Shown here: positions 53,017 to 60,598 of the stretch, one piece after another
Numbering within the stretch: position 1 is the stretch's first letter
Layout: the number at the start of each line of letters is the position of its first letter
Origin: Haloterrigena salina JCM 13891
GTDB taxonomy: Archaea; Halobacteriota; Halobacteria; Halobacteriales; Natrialbaceae
DNA length: 64,000 nt
Assembly (NCBI RefSeq): GCF_000337495.1
Contig: NZ_AOIS01000045.1
Span: forward strand, 147,079-211,078
Direction: 5' to 3'
Translations under genes and position numbers: made by a program
Notes under the pieces: model-generated
Told to the model about the DNA's origin: nothing
Databases searched by the model: none
What the model saw: the letters and a program-made list of their open reading frames with translations, nothing else

Positions 53017-54609
53017 TTACGAATCCTGGCCGGGCGCGTCGCCGTTCTCGCAGTTCGTGATATAGGACTGCGCCTGCGGATGGTCCGGATACAGATCGAG
53101 GACGGTCTCCATCTTCGCCGTCGCCGTCTCGCAGTCGCCACGCCAGTAGGCCTCGAGACCCGCTTCGTAGGCAGCCTGCATCTCGCCCGTGGTGTTTTCG
53201 ATGCCTAGTTCGGTCAGGAATCCCGCCGCAATCTCGATCGGGAGGCCGAACTGGATGTCCTGAATCTGGGCATCGTTGGGACTGAACGTCGCGACGCCGA
53301 CGACCTCGCCGTCGCTGTTGTACATCGGACCGCCGCTGTTGCCGCCGTTGATCGCCGCGTCCGTCTGGATCGAGTTGATCCCGGTGTTGAGTTCGCGCCG
53401 CGCGCTGACGATGCCGGTCGTCATCGTGGGCTCGAGCGTGGTGTTCGTGTCGTCGAAGAGTTCGCTGATACCGATATCCGGATAGCCGATGACGTAGAGC
53501 TTCTCACCGGTGCTGAGGCCGTTCGCGCTGCCGAGGGTTACCGTCGGGAGGTTTTCCTCGTCGATGTCCAGAACCGCGATGTCCCGACCCATCGACGGCT
53601 CGCCGCTGGCTTCCTTGTACACGGTCCCCGTGGTTTCGACCTCGGCGGACCAGCTCTCGACCTCGAGGTCGTCGTCGGTCGTCGCCTTCCCGTTCAAGAC
53701 GGATACCGACTCGGAGACGTCTTTGAGAGTCCCGTATTCCTCGTAGTAACTCATGATCTCCTCGTACAGTCGGCGACCGGACGCTTCCAGTTGCTCGTCG
53801 GTCAACGTACCATCCGACGCGAGCTCCTGTCGAATCGCGTTGCTCTGCTTTACCGCGAACCGCTCGTACGCCGTCTCCTCCGAGTTCTGGTGGGCACCGA
53901 CGACGTGTGCGTTCGTGACGACGGTACCGTCGGGAGAAACAATAAATCCCGACCCCACTGCACCGCTCTGGACGTCCTCGCGTTTCGTGGTCGGGTTCTG
54001 CTCGGTGACGGCGATTAGACTATCAGCCACTTCGACTGGCCCCCGTTGATCGGCTTCCGTCTCCGACTGTTCGTACGCGGCCGTCCGTTCTCCGTTTTGG
54101 TATAACTCGAGGATGGGTGGCGATCGACCGCTCGTGGTTTGGTACTGGATCTCCTGTGAGGTCCCCGACTCGTATTCGAGGTAGAGAGTGCCGTTCCGTG
54201 TGGCGTACCCGCCGTTGTACTGGTTTTCCCCACTGTTTATGACGAACTTTCGATTGGACGAAAAGTAGAGTTGTTCATTCGTCGCTTCCCAGACGCCCAG
54301 GAGAGTCGGATCGACGGTATCGACCCACTGGACCGACGGCCAGGTCATCGTCCCGTCGACGACGTGGCGGACGTTCGTTATCGCGGCCTTATCGCGTTGG
54401 ATAATCTGGCTCTCGATGTTCGGTGGATCTGGAATCGCCTCGGTTTCGTCGGCGGTCCCGTTCTCCGACTCGGTTTCGTTCCCGTCGGTTGCTGCCCCGT
54501 TGTCCGTCTCTTCGCTGGTCTGGTCGGAACAGCCAGCGACGGCGACGCTCCCAGCGACCGGAACGGCACGAAGGAGCCGCCGGCGAGTAATGGCGTCCTC
54601 AGAATCCAT
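53017..54609 (-). CDS. Tat-exported lipoprotein trypsin-like serine protease (S1C-type)
   Basis: 530 aa, ATG 54609. A twin-arginine motif ([14 protein letters not shown]) and a lipobox ending at C27 (AVAGC) predict a lipid-anchored outer-face protein. An acidic linker, then a novel beta-rich region about 60-175 ([17 protein letters not shown] ... [14 protein letters not shown]), precedes the protease domain: H235 (TNAHVV), D343 (GRDIAVLDI), S425 (NGGNSGGP). A long helical insertion (about 245-310) separates H and D. The C-terminus has one TPR-like repeat ([22 protein letters not shown]). No PDZ domain. A very AT-rich promoter (TATATAAG near 54634) precedes the start. Confidence 0.9.
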   Translation of the reverse strand: MDSEDAITRRRLLRAVPVAGSVAVAGCSDQTSEETDNGAATDGNETESENGTADETEAIPDPPNIESQIIQRDKAAITNVRHVVDGTMTWPSVQWVDTVDPTLLGVWEATNEQLYFSSNRKFVINSGENQYNGGYATRNGTLYLEYESGTSQEIQYQTTSGRSPPILELYQNGERTAAYEQSETEADQRGPVEVADSLIAVTEQNPTTKREDVQSGAVGSGFIVSPDGTVVTNAHVVGAHQNSEETAYERFAVKQSNAIRQELASDGTLTDEQLEASGRRLYEEIMSYYEEYGTLKDVSESVSVLNGKATTDDDLEVESWSAEVETTGTVYKEASGEPSMGRDIAVLDIDEENLPTVTLGSANGLSTGEKLYVIGYPDIGISELFDDTNTTLEPTMTTGIVSARRELNTGINSIQTDAAINGGNSGGPMYNSDGEVVGVATFSPNDAQIQDIQFGLPIEIAAGFLTELGIENTTGEMQAAYEAGLEAYWRGDCETATAKMETVLDLYPDHPQAQSYITNCENGDAPGQDS

Positions 54610-54633
54610 TCATTATGAATACATTCAATTTTG

Positions 54634-54641
54634 TATATAAG
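54634..54641 (-). promoter_or_regulatory. TATA box of the trypsin-like lipoprotein gene
   Basis: On the minus strand this reads CTTATATA within a 45-base AT-rich run (about 54605-54650), unlike the surrounding GC-rich DNA. It lies 25-32 bases upstream of the ATG at 54609, which predicts a leaderless or nearly leaderless transcript. The composition also hints at foreign origin of the gene. Confidence 0.6.
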
Positions 54642-54786
54642 TATCCTCTGGCCGACCGATCGTACCGTTTCAAGGGCGGGTCGATCGGACGAGGATGGCT
54701 ACTCCGTCCCGCTCGGACCGCCACCTTATCGATCGATGGCAGAATCGAACGCGATGACCGTTTCTAATCGCGTCGCCGGCGTCGGC

Positions 54787-55344
54787 TCACTCGGATTCGA
54801 TCGCGTCCTCGCCGAGTCGCTCGCCGCAGTTCGGACAGCGGTCGTATCGAAGGTCGCGACTCGAGCGATGGACGGCCTCCATCGCCGCGCTGACCCGCTC
54901 TTCCGCGTTCGATTCGTCGGTCGGCGAGAGGGAGGCGCCTTCGACCTCGATCAGGAAGCGGGCCACCTCCGTCGCCTCGTATGCGATGTCGTCTAGCTCG
55001 TCGGCCGTGAAGAAGTCGGCGTAGGCGCCGTAGAGAAACGTCGCGCCCGCTCGGCGAACCTTCTCCTCGAAGGAGCGGCGCGACTGGTAGACGGCCTGGC
55101 GCGTGTACTGGTCGTCCATGAAGGGGACGAGGTCGGGGAGGTGTTCTCCGACGGTCGTCATCTCGACGCCCGTCACGGTTCGAAAGTCGGCACAGAGGCG
55201 CGCGACCGCCCACTCGCGGGCGGTGAAGGCGACGCGGTCGCGAAGGAATTCGGTGACGCGGTCGTAGTCGGCGCCCTCAAGTCGCTCGAACCGATCGGGC
55301 TCAGTTGCACTACTCGTAGCGGATGAATGCGTATCTTCGGGCAT
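54787..55344 (-). CDS. DUF5806 family protein
   Basis: 185 aa, ATG 55344. Helical N-terminus (RFERLEGADYDRVTEFLRDRVAFTAREWAVARLCADFRT), then VTGVEMTTVGEHLPDLVPFMDDQYTRQAVYQSRRSFEEKV, and a C-terminal zinc knuckle half (DRCPNCGERLGED). The N-terminal motif set is that of DUF5806, widespread in haloarchaea with unknown function. Only one CxxC pair is present, so a full zinc site would need dimerisation or another ligand. Convergent with the protease gene across 177 bases is not the case: both are on the minus strand, and the protease gene follows downstream. Confidence 0.82.
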   Translation of the reverse strand: MPEDTHSSATSSATEPDRFERLEGADYDRVTEFLRDRVAFTAREWAVARLCADFRTVTGVEMTTVGEHLPDLVPFMDDQYTRQAVYQSRRSFEEKVRRAGATFLYGAYADFFTADELDDIAYEATEVARFLIEVEGASLSPTDESNAEERVSAAMEAVHRSSRDLRYDRCPNCGERLGEDAIESE

Positions 55345-55571
55345 GGTTGGTTTCTGCGGTTGCCCGCGTCACGTACAGGGGTCCGACGAGCATAACGCTG
55401 TCCGTCGGGCACCGAAATCGCGCGGTCCGGCCCCGGACCATTGACGGCCGATAGATCGACGATTCGCGGCGGCTGAAATCCGTCGTTTCCGGCCGTCTCG
55501 ACCCGAACCATTCAGTTTCACTTTCACCGCGGTACGCGAGTCCTTTTTACCGGCGATCCCCTTCCCAGCAC

Positions 55572-55679
55572 ATGGTCCTCACGAAAACCAGCATGGGACA
55601 CGCAGCGGCGGGTGACGAGCGAACGGCCGCCTTTCGAGTCGGTCGTGACCGGAACGAGGTGACCGATAATGTCGCGTAG
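55572..55679 (+). CDS. Short leader peptide-like open frame upstream of the RHH gene
   Basis: 35 aa, ATG 55572 (MVLTKTSMGHAAAGDERTAAF). A TATA-like CTTTTTACC lies about 25 bases upstream, so this ATG is where a leaderless transcript would begin, rather than the RHH start 97 bases further on. It overlaps the RHH gene by 11 bases. It may be a real microprotein or a regulatory upstream frame; there is no homology evidence. Confidence 0.4.
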   Translation: MVLTKTSMGHAAAGDERTAAFRVGRDRNEVTDNVA

Positions 55680-55902
55680 TTCGTCGCCCGACGATATCGT
55701 CGCCGAGCCCAACCACTCCCGCGCGGAGAACGGCCCCACGCTCGAGCGAGTGACGTTTCGGGCCACCGACGACCAGCTCGCGGCCCTCGAGTCGCTCGTC
55801 GACGACGGCGTCTACCACTCCAAGAGCGAAGCGCTCCGGGCCGGCGTCCAACAGCTCCTCGAGCGACACCGGAACGTCGAGATCGAGAGGGGGAGTCGGT
55901 AA
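55669..55902 (+). CDS. Ribbon-helix-helix (CopG-like) transcriptional regulator
   Basis: 77 aa, ATG 55669. A flexible N-terminus, then the RHH fold: strand LERVTFRATDDQLAALESLVDDG and helices YHSKSEALRAGVQQLLERHR. Such proteins dimerise and bind DNA through the paired strands. No toxin gene is adjacent, so an antitoxin role is not supported. Translation may depend on the overlapping short frame upstream, since the predicted promoter lies before that frame. Confidence 0.82.
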   Translation: MSRSSSPDDIVAEPNHSRAENGPTLERVTFRATDDQLAALESLVDDGVYHSKSEALRAGVQQLLERHRNVEIERGSR

Positions 55903-55906
55903 TCAG

Positions 55907-56716
55907 CTATCGGAGAGAACTATCGTCGATCCGAAGCGATTCCTCATCGACGGCGTCGAACTCGGCAGCCACGAGATCGCCGGCCGGGTCGAAGATTTCC
56001 GATTCGTCCCTCAGGACGTACAGGTCGCCCTGTTCCGTCTCTGCACCTTCCTGAGGGAAAAAGAGGAACCGATCGTTCGTGCCGAAGTACTCGGCGTGGA
56101 CGGTATCGTAATCCGTAAACAGACCGCTTCGCTCGATATCCTGTGGGACCCAGCCCTGCGGTCCCGAAGTGATTCTGAACGGCGCGCTCGAGAAGAAGTT
56201 CTCGGGGCGAACCGCAGCCTCGCCGCCGTCGTCATCCAGAATTTCGAAGTCCTCGTCGATCTCGAGTTCGAAGGGGAGGTCCGCTTCGGTGAGCGGTCGG
56301 TACCGGACACGGACGAGATCGGTAATCCCTAACTCGTTTTCGGGTGGTGTCAATAACCGGTCGTCGAACACGTACTTCCCTCCCTCCTCGATTTGCGCGT
56401 CCGGGGGCACGAAGAGATACCCTTCTCTGTTCGTGTTGAAGTGTTGAATGACGCGCACGCTATGATTCCGGACGGCGTCCGGGTGGTCTACGACGGGAGC
56501 ATCCTGCAGCGGCGGTGAAACGACTCGGAAAATTTCTCCCGAGAAGTACATCTCGCCGGTCGTGATCGCTTCTCGAAACTGTCTGTTGCCGTTGTTCCCC
56601 GACGATGACTCCTGTCCTCCGACAGTTCCGATCGCACCGAGTCCGAGTGCAGTCGAGGTGACCGAACCCGCCTTTAGGAACCACCGTCGTGATTTTCGGC
56701 CACGGTGATCGTTCAT
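55907..56716 (-). CDS. Tat-exported protein of unknown function
   Basis: 269 aa, ATG 56716. Twin-arginine signal (KSRRWFLKAGSVTSTALGLGAIGTVGG). The mature part is acidic, beta-rich and without cysteines or known catalytic motifs: EMYFSGEIFRVVSPP, GYLFVPPDAQIEEGGKYVFDD, FELEIDEDFEILDD, RFLFFPQEGAETEQGDLYVL. Two similar beta segments (YLFVPPDAQIEEGGKYVFDD and RFLFFPQEGAETEQGDLYVL) suggest an internal repeat. Likely an extracellular or surface protein; no family recognised. Ends 4 bases after the convergent RHH gene. Confidence 0.72.
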   Translation of the reverse strand: MNDHRGRKSRRWFLKAGSVTSTALGLGAIGTVGGQESSSGNNGNRQFREAITTGEMYFSGEIFRVVSPPLQDAPVVDHPDAVRNHSVRVIQHFNTNREGYLFVPPDAQIEEGGKYVFDDRLLTPPENELGITDLVRVRYRPLTEADLPFELEIDEDFEILDDDGGEAAVRPENFFSSAPFRITSGPQGWVPQDIERSGLFTDYDTVHAEYFGTNDRFLFFPQEGAETEQGDLYVLRDESEIFDPAGDLVAAEFDAVDEESLRIDDSSLR

Positions 56717-56825
56717 GGTGAATCAGTATCCATCGCGGACGCTCGGCCTTTTAGGCCGCGTTCCGATAGTCCACGGGCCAGCTTTTGCATGCATCTATCG
56801 GCTGTTACCGCGGGTTTCAGGGGAT

Positions 56826-57443
56826 CTAGTTCTCGGACGAGGACCGAAGTCGTTGCCGGAAGAATCCGATGAGTTCGCTGACGTGGTCGGTTCCCCAAAT
56901 CGAGACGATCGTCGCGCCGACCGTGTTGAACACGAAGTCGGTGACTATGTCGTCGATCCCGTAGACGGTGACTACCGTGCCGCCGAGGGCGAACTCCAGT
57001 ACCTCCCAGACGACGCCGATCGCGAGGACGAAGACGACGATGAACACGGATCGAAACGTCGACGGGACGTTCATCTCATCGGAGTGGAGTTCGAACGCTC
57101 GGAAGGCGGCGTATCCCAGACCGGCGATAACCGATGCCGAGACCGTGTGGGCGATCTCGTCGTACCACTGGTACGTTTCGTAGAGCCAGAGCGACCCTCC
57201 GGTGTGGAGGATCACGGCGGCGGTGATCCAGAGGACGAGTCCGGCGTCCATCGAGTACCCGTACTCCCGACGCAACCACGCCGGCAGGAGCGTTATCCCG
57301 AGGGCCAACCCAGCTGTTCCGGTAATCGCGAACTGAACCGTCACCGCCCCGTAACCGAGGAGCGCGACGAGTGCGAGCTGCAGCCCCCGAACAATACGGC
57401 GCTCTTGGGTCTCTGTCAGCCCCACTGCGTCACTGAGCGTCAT
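56826..57443 (-). CDS. DUF2238-like membrane protein
   Basis: 205 aa, ATG 57443, which overlaps the stop of the upstream gene (ATGA). Six hydrophobic helices with distinctive polar motifs: YETYQWYDEIAHTVSASVIAGLGY, VWEVLEFALGGTVVTVYGIDDIVTDFVFNTVGA. The WYDEIAH and GIDD..TDF..NT pattern matches the DUF2238/YjdF-like family of membrane proteins with conserved acidic and histidine residues inside the membrane. Function unknown, possibly metal- or lipid-linked. Coupled to the next membrane protein. Confidence 0.8.
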   Translation of the reverse strand: MTLSDAVGLTETQERRIVRGLQLALVALLGYGAVTVQFAITGTAGLALGITLLPAWLRREYGYSMDAGLVLWITAAVILHTGGSLWLYETYQWYDEIAHTVSASVIAGLGYAAFRAFELHSDEMNVPSTFRSVFIVVFVLAIGVVWEVLEFALGGTVVTVYGIDDIVTDFVFNTVGATIVSIWGTDHVSELIGFFRQRLRSSSEN

Positions 57444-58027
57444 AGTGAGTCTGCTCCGTTCGCGGCTCGATCAACAGCCCCCGCCGGTTGGAATCGGACG
57501 ACGTACCACTGAAAGATCCCACCGAGTGCGAGTCCGACGACGGTAACGACGACGAAATCCCACTGCAGTTCGGTCTGCGAGCGCAGGTACTCGGTCCCGA
57601 GCCACCGATCGGCGTAGAACTGCGCGACGGTCCAAAGCGCCTGAAGCGCCATCGTCGTCAACACTGCGAAACCGACGGAAAACCGACGGCTTAGTTCGAC
57701 CGCGGTAAACGCTTCGAGCTCGACGACGACGATGAGTGCGAGCGTCGCGACAGTGATGTACACTGAGGTTTCGAACGGAAACACGGCTGCACCGGCGACG
57801 GCAGCGAACGCGACGACCGCGAGGAGCGGCCAAGAGACTACCGCCGTCCAGTCGCCGGTCGTTAGCGCCGGCGCTGCGACCGCGACGACGATGAGCAATT
57901 CGAATCCGCCCCAGAGTAGGATGCCCGTAAATACGTTCTCGAGGCCGCCAAGTGCTACGATACTCACTAGCAACCAGCCGATGATGGCGTTGATTCGCTC
58001 GTCACGGATGAGTTCCGCAAGCGTCAC
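57440..58027 (-). CDS. Membrane protein coupled to the DUF2238-like gene
   Basis: 195 aa from GTG 58027. Six hydrophobic helices (INAIIGWLLVSIVALGGLENVFTGILLWGGFELLIVVAVAAPAL ... FQWYVVRFQPAG). No family recognised. Its stop overlaps the downstream DUF2238-like ATG by 4 bases, so the two are cotranslated and may form one membrane complex. An in-frame polar motif SQTELQWDFVVVTVVGLALGG lies before the last helix. Confidence 0.75.
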   Translation of the reverse strand: MTLAELIRDERINAIIGWLLVSIVALGGLENVFTGILLWGGFELLIVVAVAAPALTTGDWTAVVSWPLLAVVAFAAVAGAAVFPFETSVYITVATLALIVVVELEAFTAVELSRRFSVGFAVLTTMALQALWTVAQFYADRWLGTEYLRSQTELQWDFVVVTVVGLALGGIFQWYVVRFQPAGAVDRAANGADSL

Positions 58028-58322
58028 AGAGTATCACCACGGTTCGGGCCACTAAAAATGCGTAGCCGATTCGCGGCTCTCCGACCGCCTCGAGTTTCGA
58101 TCGAATTGAGCTATTAGTTCCACACGTGCTCGCCACCGCCGTCTTCGCCGCCCTCTACTGGCTCCACCGCTCGAGTCCTTCCGAGAGCGGCGGCGGTGAG
58201 CGACCGACTCACGCCCAGACGAGAGACTGAGTCGTCGGTCGCTCGAGGCGCCCGCGTGATCGCGCGTTCGCCAGAATCGCGAGACGGTCGGCGCTTTCGC
58301 TCCGCGCTTCCCTATTCGGACG

Positions 58323-58679
58323 TTACGCGAACGGCTCGCGGCGCGATTCGGCCCCGACGTACGCGTCGTGACCACCGAAGCCCGCTATCACGGTCCCGGA
58401 AAAGACGTCGCTCCACAGCGCCGGTCCCGCGAGACCGAGCGCGAACGGCGCGACGACGAGCCAGCAGCCGAGGACTGCGACGATCCCCGCGGCGGTCGTG
58501 CTCGCGGGCCGTCTCCCGGCGCCGACGTAGTTGTAGCCGGCGAGGAGGACGACCGTAGCTCCGACGAGCACGTCGTTCCAGCGCCCGATCGCCGGCACCT
58601 GAAAGACGACTGGGGCCACGATCAGCCAGCAGCCGAGCAGTCCGTTCCCGCCGGCGGTCAGGTCCGTTGTCGCGGCCAT
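58323..58679 (-). CDS. SPW-repeat membrane protein
   Basis: 118 aa, ATG 58679. Four short hydrophobic helices arranged as two repeats (GLLGCWLIVAPVVFQVPAIGRWNDVLVGATVVLLAGYN and GIVAVLGCWLVVAPFALGLAGPALWSDVFSGTVIAGFG). The repeated WLIVAP/WLVVAP plus W.DV.. pattern is that of the SPW motif family (pairs of helices with a conserved W and S-P/A-x-W-like turn). Function unknown; often beside membrane or stress genes. Stands alone here. Confidence 0.8.
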   Translation of the reverse strand: MAATTDLTAGGNGLLGCWLIVAPVVFQVPAIGRWNDVLVGATVVLLAGYNYVGAGRRPASTTAAGIVAVLGCWLVVAPFALGLAGPALWSDVFSGTVIAGFGGHDAYVGAESRREPFA

Positions 58680-58770
58680 CCGTGGGTCGAGGTCGGGAGT
58701 CGCTCGTCGGGAGTCGTCGGGGGTATAGGGCGATCAGCGCTCGCTGCGTTGGTGCACGTCTCGACGCCGA

Positions 58771-59124
58771 TCAGGTCGACGCCATGTCGCGGCAGGTCTC
58801 CGCGCAGTCACGGAGGGCGTCCGCACAGACCTGGCAGTGTTCGGCGTCGTGGCGCTCGCACTCCTCGGCGCACTCCTCGCAGGCGCCGGCGCAGGCCTCG
58901 GCGAGTTCCGCGCTGTAGTTCGAGTCGCGAGCCATGAACCGCGCGTGCATCGTCGTCAGGTCGGCGACGTCCCGACAGAGCCGGAGACACTCGGCCATCT
59001 CCTCGCCCTCGCCGGCGCACTCGTCGGCACACCACTCGCAGGCCTGTGCGGCTTCGAAGCAGTTGTCGATACACGCTTGCATCTTCTCGTTCTCGCTGAC
59101 GTGGTCGATCTGAGTTAGTGCCAT
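58771..59124 (-). CDS. Cysteine-rich four-helix bundle copper-binding protein candidate (Csp/DUF326-like)
   Basis: 117 aa, ATG 59124. Fourteen or so cysteines occur mostly as CxxxC pairs along helices (CIDNCFEAAQACEWCADECAG, CLRLCRD, CAGACEECAEECERHDAEHC, CADALRDCAETC). This pattern matches Csp-type copper storage proteins and DUF326, in which the helix bundle is filled with Cu(I). No signal peptide is present, so the protein is cytosolic, as for Csp3. Copper transporters are not adjacent. Zinc binding is also possible, but the paired spacing favours copper. Confidence 0.82.
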   Translation of the reverse strand: MALTQIDHVSENEKMQACIDNCFEAAQACEWCADECAGEGEEMAECLRLCRDVADLTTMHARFMARDSNYSAELAEACAGACEECAEECERHDAEHCQVCADALRDCAETCRDMAST

Positions 59125-59400
59125 TGCGATCGAAGGGACGCCGGCGACCGGCTTTGTTATCCACAGACCACGGCGGTCCGACCGAACGGTGAGGATCGAT
59201 ACTCGCGGTGGGAACCGCGGGACGGCCGATCGGTGAGGAGCGGTTCATGGACGATTACCGCGGATCCGACGACAGGTTCGTCGAGGATCGCTGCCATTGC
59301 TGGCCGCTATCGCCCCCGTTAGAGACGGCATCGACCCGATCGTCGCACCGATGAAATACCATGCCGCAGCTTAACGACCGCCGAAACTGAAGCCCGCAGT

Positions 59401-59721
59401 GTGACCCACTCTGCCGTCCACCTCCTCGGCATTCCGTTCGCGATCATCGCCGGCACCGGGGCCGGAGTGTTCGCGCTCCTGTCCTGGGGAATCTTCCGGG
59501 ATTCGCCCTTCGGAACGGCGATCGCGCTTCTCTCGGTCGGGATGGTCGCGCTGACGATTTACCACACGATGTTACTCGTCGTCGAGCCGGCATCGCCGGT
59601 CCTGGACGTTCTCCGAAGCGCGGCGAACACGATCGTCGCGATTTTCATCGGCCTGCTGATACTCCGACACCGGCAGCTCCGACGCGATCGATCGGGAGGT
59701 GAGGCCGCGTGGACGGACTGA
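59401..59721 (+). CDS. Small three-helix membrane protein
   Basis: 106 aa from GTG 59401. Three hydrophobic helices (IPFAIIAGTGAGVFALLSWGIF; GTAIALLSVGMVALTIYHTMLLVV; NTIVAIFIGLLIL) and a basic, hydrophilic tail (RHRQLRRDRSGG). It overlaps the next gene by 13 bases, so both are translated from one message. No family recognised. Partner of a membrane-anchored helix-turn-helix protein (next entry). Confidence 0.75.
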   Translation: MTHSAVHLLGIPFAIIAGTGAGVFALLSWGIFRDSPFGTAIALLSVGMVALTIYHTMLLVVEPASPVLDVLRSAANTIVAIFIGLLILRHRQLRRDRSGGEAAWTD

Positions 59722-60290
59722 CCCCCGTCGTCGGCTACAACCTGGCGATCGGCGTCGTCGTCACCCTCGAGCTCCTGTACCTCCTCTCACTCGAGGAGTC
59801 GGTGACGGCGTACCGTCGGTTCGTGCTCGTCACCGTCGCCGGGCTGGTGCTGGCCGTGATCGGCGGCCCGATCGTCGAGTTGGTGGCGCCGCAGCTGGTC
59901 CACTGGGTTCACGGCGCGGCCGCGTTGCTGGTCGTCTACGGTCTCTACGATCCCGTGACGAACGACGTGCGAACGACGGAGTGGGAGCGCGTGCTGTTGA
60001 GCGAACCGTCGCGGGTCCGACGGCCGGCCGAGTGGATGACGCCGATGGACGACGAGATCCTCGGTGCGCTCCACGGCACTGAGCTCGTGCTGACGCCGGC
60101 GGTCGTCGCCTTCAACACCGGGTTCAGCCGGAAGGAAGTGAACCGGCGCTTGATCGAACTCGCTGACCACGGGTTCGTCGAAAAGGTCGAACGGGGCAAG
60201 TATCGGCTGACGCGGCGCGGCGAGCGGTATCTCCGAGGACAACTTCGGGCGACCGCGTCGGCGGACGCCGAAACCGGAGTTCGAGGTTGA
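59709..60290 (+). CDS. Membrane-anchored winged helix-turn-helix protein
   Basis: 193 aa from GTG 59709. Three hydrophobic helices (VVGYNLAIGVVVTLELLYLL; RFVLVTVAGLVLAVIGGPIVELV; LVHWVHGAAALLVVYGLY), then a soluble winged helix, about 112-180 (MDDEILGALHGTELVLTPAVVAFNTGFSRKEVNRRLIELADHGFVEKVERGKYRLTRRGERYL). The fold resembles PhiH1-like archaeal repressors. DNA would be bound on the cytoplasmic face of the membrane, as in one-component membrane sensors. Coupled with the preceding three-helix protein, which may be the sensory part. Confidence 0.82.
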   Translation: MDGLTPVVGYNLAIGVVVTLELLYLLSLEESVTAYRRFVLVTVAGLVLAVIGGPIVELVAPQLVHWVHGAAALLVVYGLYDPVTNDVRTTEWERVLLSEPSRVRRPAEWMTPMDDEILGALHGTELVLTPAVVAFNTGFSRKEVNRRLIELADHGFVEKVERGKYRLTRRGERYLRGQLRATASADAETGVRG

Positions 60291-60412
60291 GCCGTCCGGC
60301 GGCGAACGACGGACCGAGTACGAACCCGCTCGCGCCGTTTCGGCCGAAACGGATGAGGGACGAGCGTATGCATGCTGTATCGATTTGTCTCGAACCGACA
60401 GAGAGTAAGCAA

Positions 60413-60574
60413 ATGCCATACGAACCGCCGGTCGAGTGTCCGCTCTGTCGGGAAACGCTGGAACTGGACCAGACGCTCGAGACGCACCTCGTCGGCTCCC
60501 ACACGCACCGCGAGGTCGCCCGCTATCTCGCCTCCCACCACGAACGAGTACAGCCCCGCTCGGTTTCGGACTGA
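60413..60574 (+). CDS. Small C2H2-type zinc-finger protein (53 aa)
   Basis: 53 aa from ATG 60413; the 42 codons upstream in frame belong to the spacer. One finger: CPLCRETLELDQTLETHLVGSHTH, i.e. C-x2-C-x12-H-x4-H-like spacing, then a short helix (REVARYLASHHERV). A compact fold like this could bind DNA, RNA or a protein. One of several tiny zinc proteins in this window; function unknown. Confidence 0.75.
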   Translation: MPYEPPVECPLCRETLELDQTLETHLVGSHTHREVARYLASHHERVQPRSVSD

Positions 60575-60598
60575 ACGTATTTTCCGTCTCGCTGGCCG

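Noticed and set aside
55669-55902. RHH protein as the antitoxin of a toxin-antitoxin pair
   Set aside because: No toxin-like frame lies next to it; the neighbours are a Tat-exported protein on the other strand and DUF5806.
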